From Fibrobacter sp. (GTDB lineage Bacteria; Fibrobacterota; Fibrobacteria; Fibrobacterales; Fibrobacteraceae): a stretch of 18,500 bases of DNA. The position numbers and the translations under genes are program-made. Below the pieces are notes generated by a model. That model was given only the letters and a program-made list of their open reading frames with translations, was not told the DNA's origin and did no database searches. The stretch is from positions 1-18,500 of the forward strand of contig JAFZOV010000111.1 of NCBI GenBank assembly GCA_017550445.1, in the 5' to 3' direction. Below, one piece after another: positions 14,505-18,500 of the stretch. The first letter of the stretch is position 1. Every line of letters begins with the position of its first letter.

Positions 14505-16169
14505 CTAGTACTTGTCCTTCAGGGCTTGCGGGCATTCCACTTCCACGAAGTCCACTTCAGGATTGTTCGCTGCATCCATCCAGTTTGCAAGGAACAGGCA
14601 GCCGTTCTTTAGGCTGGTGTTGTTGCCGTATTCCTTGTTGCACATTTCGATAAGGCAATCCTTCTTGTAGTTACAGGTGGTAAGGAATCCGCCGTATTGG
14701 GCGCCTGCACAGGAAATGCCCATCTTGCCACAGCCGTTGAATGCGCCGGGGCCGCCACCAGGAATCATCAAGTCGAACTGGTTGTGGCTTACATCGTAGC
14801 CGACGTTGCTGGACATGACGATCAGGTGCTTGCCCTTGATGGCCTTATGGTGGCTATCGGTCGGGGTGCTTGTTGCAGAAGCGCCGGTGCCCTTGAAGGT
14901 GAGCATGTAGCACTTGCCGCAGTCATTGCCGCCACCGGGTGTTGCTGCAAAAGCGTAGGCGATAGTATCGTTTACGATTTGCGGAGTCTGGTCAAAGCAG
15001 GTCCCTGCATTGCCGCCGTCGCAAACAGAACCTGCATCTGCGCTGGCTCTTGTTACACCGTCGGCGTTACAGGTTCTAGCCACGGGGCCGCCCTTTCCTT
15101 CCCATGCGCAGTGGGGCTTGCAGCTGTCCCAGTAGCGGGTTGCGTAGCCGGATTTGGTCTGTGCTCCCGAAACTACCTTGGGGAGCAGAGAACCGCCCTG
15201 CTGTTGCTGCTGGCTGCTCGAAGACTTGGCCTGTTGCTGGCTACTTGAGGATTTTACCTGTTGGCTGCTCGAAGACTTGACAGAGCTCGAGGATTTGGGC
15301 TGCTGCTGGCTGCTCGAAGACTTGGCCTGCTGTTGGCTGTTGGAGCTTTGGGCGGTTGCCTTTTCGTCGAGAGTCAAAGAAAGGGTGAAGGACTGTCCGT
15401 CAACAGTGAACTGCTGGCTGATTTTCTTTTCCGGGAAATACTGGAACTGTTCGCCACCGCTGATGGTGAACTTTTTGGAACCCTGGTCGTATTCGAACTT
15501 GAGGAACCAATATTGACCGTCGTTACCGACCTTGGGCTTCTCGTTTACGGGCGAGAAGGTAATCGGGGAAATTGTCTGGCCCTTGGCGACAGTCTGGGTC
15601 AAGCTTCCGGTAACGGTGATGTTGCCCACAGTCTGCTGTTGCTGAGAGGAGCTGCTTTCCTGCTTGGAGTCAGAAGAAGTCGGGTTGACTGTTGCGCTGG
15701 AGGTCGGATTCTGGACCGTTGCAGAAGAGCCGGGCACGCTGGAGCTTTCGCTAGAGGTGGTTGCCGTCGTGTTTGCGGAAGAAGTCGGGTTTTGGGTCGA
15801 TGCCGTAGCAGAAGAAGCCGGGGTAGTGCTGGCGTTCAATTCCTGTCTGCTTGTCAAGGGCAGAACATTGAGATCGATATTTACGGCAATTGGGTTTCCG
15901 TCTATGCCCGTGATGGTGCCGTTTTCAAATGTGCCGATGACATTGCCCGAAGCGTCGGTCACAATGCCGATAGGGTAAATCAGCAAGTCCTGGCCTGCAT
16001 TAAAGAGATAGCAGCTTTCTTCAGCAGTTACAGTGCTGGGATCGTTTTCGGTGGGCTGGGTGGCGGCCGGATCGAGATTGTCGAGAGCGTTGGCGGCCTC
16101 TTCGGAGCAGTTCATGAACGCGAGAACGGAGCTCAGAATCAGAGCTGATTTTAGGAATTGGTGTTTCAT
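14505..16169 (-). CDS. GH45 endoglucanase lipoprotein (first copy)
   Basis: This 554-residue protein is an endo-beta-1,4-glucanase of glycoside hydrolase family 45. It has a signal peptide ending at Cys21 (FMNC, a non-canonical lipobox), then a short N-terminal domain (about 50-105) with YPIGIVTDASGNVIGT (65-80). A Ser/Thr-rich stretch (about 110-178), an unassigned beta-rich domain (about 179-272) and a poly-Ser/Gln linker (about 274-327) follow. The GH45 domain runs from about 338 to the end. The signature TRYWDSCKPHC holds base Asp348 and FDLMIPGGG holds acid Asp466, a spacing close to that of the fungal Cel45A enzyme. Many cysteines suggest disulfides. GAGGA five nt before ATG 16169 fixes the start. 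It has its own terminator and is not coupled to its paralogue. Confidence 0.93.
   Translation of the reverse strand: MKHQFLKSALILSSVLAFMNCSEEAANALDNLDPAATQPTENDPSTVTAEESCYLFNAGQDLLIYPIGIVTDASGNVIGTFENGTITGIDGNPIAVNIDLNVLPLTSRQELNASTTPASSATASTQNPTSSANTTATTSSESSSVPGSSATVQNPTSSATVNPTSSDSKQESSSSQQQQTVGNITVTGSLTQTVAKGQTISPITFSPVNEKPKVGNDGQYWFLKFEYDQGSKKFTISGGEQFQYFPEKKISQQFTVDGQSFTLSLTLDEKATAQSSNSQQQAKSSSSQQQPKSSSSVKSSSSQQVKSSSSQQQAKSSSSQQQQQGGSLLPKVVSGAQTKSGYATRYWDSCKPHCAWEGKGGPVARTCNADGVTRASADAGSVCDGGNAGTCFDQTPQIVNDTIAYAFAATPGGGNDCGKCYMLTFKGTGASATSTPTDSHHKAIKGKHLIVMSSNVGYDVSHNQFDLMIPGGGPGAFNGCGKMGISCAGAQYGGFLTTCNYKKDCLIEMCNKEYGNNTSLKNGCLFLANWMDAANNPEVDFVEVECPQALKDKY
15190..15350 (-). repeat. Poly-Ser/Gln linker-coding repeat
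   Basis: About six copies of a KSSSSQQQ-type unit are encoded here, with DNA-level similarity (GCTGCTCGAAGACTTG recurs on the plus strand). It joins the unassigned middle domain to the GH45 catalytic domain and may be prone to slippage in copy number. Confidence 0.8.
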
Positions 16170-16330
16170 ATACATCCTCAAATTAACCAATGAGACTTTC
16201 ATTGTGAAAGCCCTTCCAATTCCATCCGCGCTTAAAGATAGATAAAAGACTGGAAAAATGCACGTAAAATTTTGTAAGGTATATGTTTACGAGATGTACG
16301 TCACATTTGGCACTTGCAATTTTTGGAAAT

Positions 16331-16357
16331 AAAAAAATCCCGGAAATTTTCCGGGAT
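16331..16357 (-). terminator. Rho-independent terminator of the second GH45 gene
   Basis: On the minus strand, ATCCCGG and CCGGGAT (16351-16357 with 16337-16343) form a stem that can extend through the A/T centre, followed by a run of Ts (complement of 16331-16337). It lies 38 bp beyond the stop of the GH45 gene at 16396. Confidence 0.88.
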
Positions 16358-16395
16358 GAAAAGTTTCGTATGATGCCAGAATCTGTCGCAGGAGA

Positions 16396-17877
16396 TTAGT
16401 ACCTGTCAGCCAGTTCCTTCGGGCATTCCACTTCCTTGTAATTGAGGGTGAGGTTGCCGGCGGCATTCATCCAGTTTGCGAGGAAGAGGCATCCTTCCTT
16501 GGCTTCGGGGTCAGAGGAGAAGGATTTCTCGCATTTGGATGTTAGACAGCTTTTGTACTTGTCCGACTTGTAGTTGGATTCCTTTTCGCATTGGTCGAGG
16601 AGACCACCGTATTGTGAGCCTTGATCGCCCCAGCCCATTCGCTGGGAGCAACCGTTGAAGATGCCGTATCCGCCACCCGGAATCATCACGTCGAACTGGC
16701 CGCCTGCCACGTCGTAACCTACGTTGTTGGACATGACAATAAGATGCTTGCCTTTCATTGCGCGGTGGAGTGCTGTCTGGGTGTATTTGCATCCGCCATC
16801 GAAGACGAGGTCAAAACATTTGCCGCAGTTGTTTTCGCCACCAGGTGTTGCTGCGAAAGCGAATGCCAAAGTATCATTGATAGCGATGGGGAACTGACTT
16901 CTGCAAATGCCGGCATTACCGCCGTCGCACATACTGCCTGCGCTCTTGTCTCCAATCTTGTTGCCTTGGGCGTCGCAAGTAGTTGCGGAACCGCCATGTT
17001 CGGGCCAAGCGCAATGAGGCTTGCAGCAGTCCCAATAGCGGGTGGCGTAGCCAGAACCGCTCTTGCCGTTGCTTACGTATTTGATGACGTAGCTCGTGCC
17101 AGAGTTAGAGCTGGAAGACTTTGCAGAGGAACTGCTGGATTTAGCTGAACTAGAAGACTTTGCAGAAGAGCTGCTAGATTTTGTAGAGCTAGAAGACTTT
17201 GTGGAGCTCGAAGAAGTTATCGGCTGCTGTCCGCTAGATGACTGGGGTGGCTGTACTGCCGAAGAATTGCCCGGATTGGGAGGATTGTTCCCTGCGCTAC
17301 TTTCGGGAGTAGGGGGTTCGCTTGCGCTGCTGCTCGTTTCGGGATTCGGGTTTGGCGAGGAATTTGCTTGGAAAGATTTGAGGTTGCTGGTATCAACGTC
17401 GCTGAAAATCGGGGTGCCGTCAAGACCCACGATGTTTCCGACAGAAGTCTGGGCGCCAGTTTCCGGATCCGTATTGAAAACGATGGTCGCTATTTGATTG
17501 CCGGCTGCGTCCGTTACAACGCCGTTGGGGTAGATGACGTAAACCTGGTCTGCGGAAAGCACCCAAGCGTCAGATGTAACAACGGGCGGATAGATTACGG
17601 TGAGGCCGCCGAAATCGATTCCCTGTTCGAGGATGTTGCCTTCCAGGTCGTAAATGATGCCGCCGCCGATGTCTGCGGTACCGATCTTGTTTCCGCTTTT
17701 GTCAAATACGATGCCGGATCCGGTAATGTAAAAATCGTCGTAAACGTATGACGCTTCTGTGACCACGTATGCGGAATAGTCCACATCTGGTTCGGTCGTC
17801 AAAACGTCGTCTCCACAGTTACAGATGAAAGCGACTGCTGCTGCAGTTAGCAAGAACTTAAAAAATTTTTTCTTCAT
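16396..17877 (-). CDS. GH45 endoglucanase lipoprotein (second copy)
   Basis: This 493-residue paralogue of the downstream gene has a signal peptide with Cys19 and Cys21 as possible lipidation sites (FICNCGDD). Its N-terminal domain (about 40-165) carries two copies of the GxxVxDxxGNxI motif, at 53-67 and 116-131. A Pro/Ser-rich then poly-Ser linker (about 175-260) follows. The GH45 domain runs from about 272 to the end, with TRYWDCCKPHC (Asp283 as base) and FDVMIPGGG (Asp396 as acid). Family 45 enzymes invert configuration and cut internal bonds of cellulose and related glucans. It lacks the middle domain of its neighbour. GAGGA precedes ATG 17877 at usable spacing; a longer start at 17901 adds only 8 charged residues. 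Confidence 0.93.
   Translation of the reverse strand: MKKKFFKFLLTAAAVAFICNCGDDVLTTEPDVDYSAYVVTEASYVYDDFYITGSGIVFDKSGNKIGTADIGGGIIYDLEGNILEQGIDFGGLTVIYPPVVTSDAWVLSADQVYVIYPNGVVTDAAGNQIATIVFNTDPETGAQTSVGNIVGLDGTPIFSDVDTSNLKSFQANSSPNPNPETSSSASEPPTPESSAGNNPPNPGNSSAVQPPQSSSGQQPITSSSSTKSSSSTKSSSSSAKSSSSAKSSSSSAKSSSSNSGTSYVIKYVSNGKSGSGYATRYWDCCKPHCAWPEHGGSATTCDAQGNKIGDKSAGSMCDGGNAGICRSQFPIAINDTLAFAFAATPGGENNCGKCFDLVFDGGCKYTQTALHRAMKGKHLIVMSNNVGYDVAGGQFDVMIPGGGYGIFNGCSQRMGWGDQGSQYGGLLDQCEKESNYKSDKYKSCLTSKCEKSFSSDPEAKEGCLFLANWMNAAGNLTLNYKEVECPKELADRY
17096..17215 (-). repeat. Poly-Ser/Lys linker-coding repeat
   Basis: Imperfect tandem units encode SSSS(S)AK or SSSSTK. On the plus strand the word GAAGACTTTG recurs every 24-30 nt. 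It is the linker before the catalytic domain of the second GH45 protein. Confidence 0.8.
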
Positions 17878-17987
17878 TGGGTCCTCATGCTCCCGATACA
17901 CCGGGACACAAAATAGCTAAAAAAATAAAGAATCAAAGTAAAAATATATAGTCATTAATAATAACGTTCCTCGGGTGTTCCTCAAAG

Positions 17988-18144
17988 TGTGGATAAATTT
18001 ACAAGACTTCCTGAAATGTAAATTTTTGTTTTGTAAAAATCTTTTTACTAAAAAAGTTGTTGATAAGTTGAAATGGTTGCCGGGCTTTAACTTAGGGGTG
18101 TTTTTAAAATGTTGATAAGTTGGAATTAATTTAGGTGTTGATTA
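17988..18144 (+). promoter_or_regulatory. Cluster of DnaA-box-like 9-mers
   Basis: TGTGGATAA at 17988-17996 is the exact complement of the consensus DnaA box TTATCCACA. TGTTGATAA at 18058-18066 and 18110-18118 differs by one base, and TGTTGATTA at 18136-18144 by two. All four point the same way within 157 bp of AT-rich DNA. The two middle copies are part of a 12-nt direct repeat GTTGATAAGTTG. This may be a DnaA-binding region; an origin is one possibility. Confidence 0.4.
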
Positions 18145-18322
18145 TTAAACCTTTGAAATTGCGCTAAAAACGCCACTTTTAAAAACGGGTAAATGTCGTG
18201 AATCCACAATCCTAGAAGGTCGAAAAAAGTTGTCGAATGGCCCAAAATTTGCGTTTTTGGGCGAAAAAGCAAAAAAAAATGCTTGAAAAATTCCTTGAAA
18301 TTGCTAAATTTGTTCGGCAAAA

Positions 18323-18354
18323 TTCGCAAAGTACCGCTTCCTATGCTTTGCGAA
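18323..18354 (+). promoter_or_regulatory. Stem-loop in the tuf leader
   Basis: TTCGCAAAG at 18323-18331 and CTTTGCGAA at 18346-18354 form a perfect 9-bp stem with a 14-nt loop, about 77 bp upstream of the tuf start. There is no T-run, so it is not an ordinary terminator. It could be an mRNA leader structure or a protein-binding site. Confidence 0.45.
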
Positions 18355-18431
18355 ATAACAGGAATATGCGTTTAACCCGCGCCGTTCCTAGGATTCGAAG
18401 CGATAAACCTTCTGCTGAAGAAGAGGAAAAA

Positions 18432-18500
18432 ATGGCAAAAGAACATTTTGACAGAAGCAAGCCGCACTGCAACATCGGCACCATCGGCCACGTTGACCAC
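18432..18500 (+). CDS. tuf: Elongation factor Tu, N-terminal fragment
   Basis: The last 23 codons of the window begin [20 protein letters not shown], the conserved N-terminus of EF-Tu leading to the GHVDHGK P-loop, which is cut by the window edge after GHVDH. EF-Tu is the GTPase that delivers aminoacyl-tRNA to the ribosome. AAGAGG about 6 nt upstream of the ATG is a clear ribosome binding site. No tRNA genes precede it here. Confidence 0.96.

Larger units (their letters stand above)
17878..18431. other. AT-rich 554-bp spacer upstream of tuf, no credible gene
   Basis: No convincing protein or tRNA gene lies here. The left part must hold the promoter of the second GH45 gene (-), and the right part the promoter and leader of tuf (+). 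It contains the AT-rich run at about 17910-17965, a cluster of DnaA-box-like 9-mers, a GTAAAAA/TTTTTAC palindrome at 18033-18048, a 7-bp hairpin CCCAAAA/TTTTGGG at 18241-18261, and a 9-bp hairpin in the tuf leader. Clear -35 and -10 pairs could not be assigned. Confidence 0.6.

Noticed and set aside
15190..17215. Ser-rich coding repeats considered as CRISPR or tandem DNA repeats
   Set aside because: They are in frame, irregular at DNA level and encode poly-Ser linkers; there are no unique spacers of constant length.
18126..18329. 67-codon minus-strand ORF in the tuf spacer
   Set aside because: Its composition is dominated by Phe/Lys from the AT-rich DNA, it has no ribosome binding site, and it overlaps the putative regulatory region.

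Overview
The window looks like chromosomal DNA from a Fibrobacter-type bacterium (phylum Fibrobacterota). This is an inference from content: two family-45 cellulases with poly-Ser linkers, a secreted GDSL-type esterase, a large surface protein with a Ser-rich linker and a sorting-like C-terminus, and many extracytoplasmic proteins. No database search was possible.

Layout. Positions 1-136 hold the 3' end of a 5S rRNA gene and its terminator. Then come a 35-residue membrane microprotein (+), a helical-repeat protein and a TtcA-type tRNA thiolase (both -), a repeat-rich spacer, and dnaN (-). dnaN is directly preceded by a 50-residue membrane microprotein whose stop codon touches the dnaN start. 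Divergent from these is a two-gene envelope unit (+): a small helical protein overlapping a membrane-anchored M23/LytM protein. Facing it is a membrane protein (-) with a degenerate lysozyme-like domain. An enlarged GroES-like protein (+) and an ABC-F ATPase (-) follow.

From 8.2 kb the content is mainly secreted proteins: a 1047-residue repeat protein overlapped by a CAP-domain lipoprotein (+), a small HTH regulator (-) with a near-perfect palindrome upstream, a secreted alpha/beta hydrolase (+), an SGNH/GDSL esterase with an Ig-like tail (-), and two tandem GH45 endoglucanase lipoproteins (-). The GH45 genes each have their own terminator. A 554-bp AT-rich spacer with a cluster of DnaA-box-like 9-mers leads to the first 23 codons of EF-Tu.

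How the genes fit together: the right half is a plausible plant cell-wall attack and surface set (two endoglucanases, an esterase, a hydrolase, a surface adhesin-like protein). The left half is housekeeping (rRNA, replication clamp, tRNA thiolation, chaperonin and ABC-F) with a cell-wall-associated cluster in the middle. I found no CRISPR array, phage, IS element or recognisable defence system. The observations most worth a second look are the two neighbouring peptidoglycan-enzyme folds that each lack a catalytic residue, the microprotein fused by overlap to dnaN, the DnaA-box cluster, the palindrome at the HTH gene and the duplicated surface protein.
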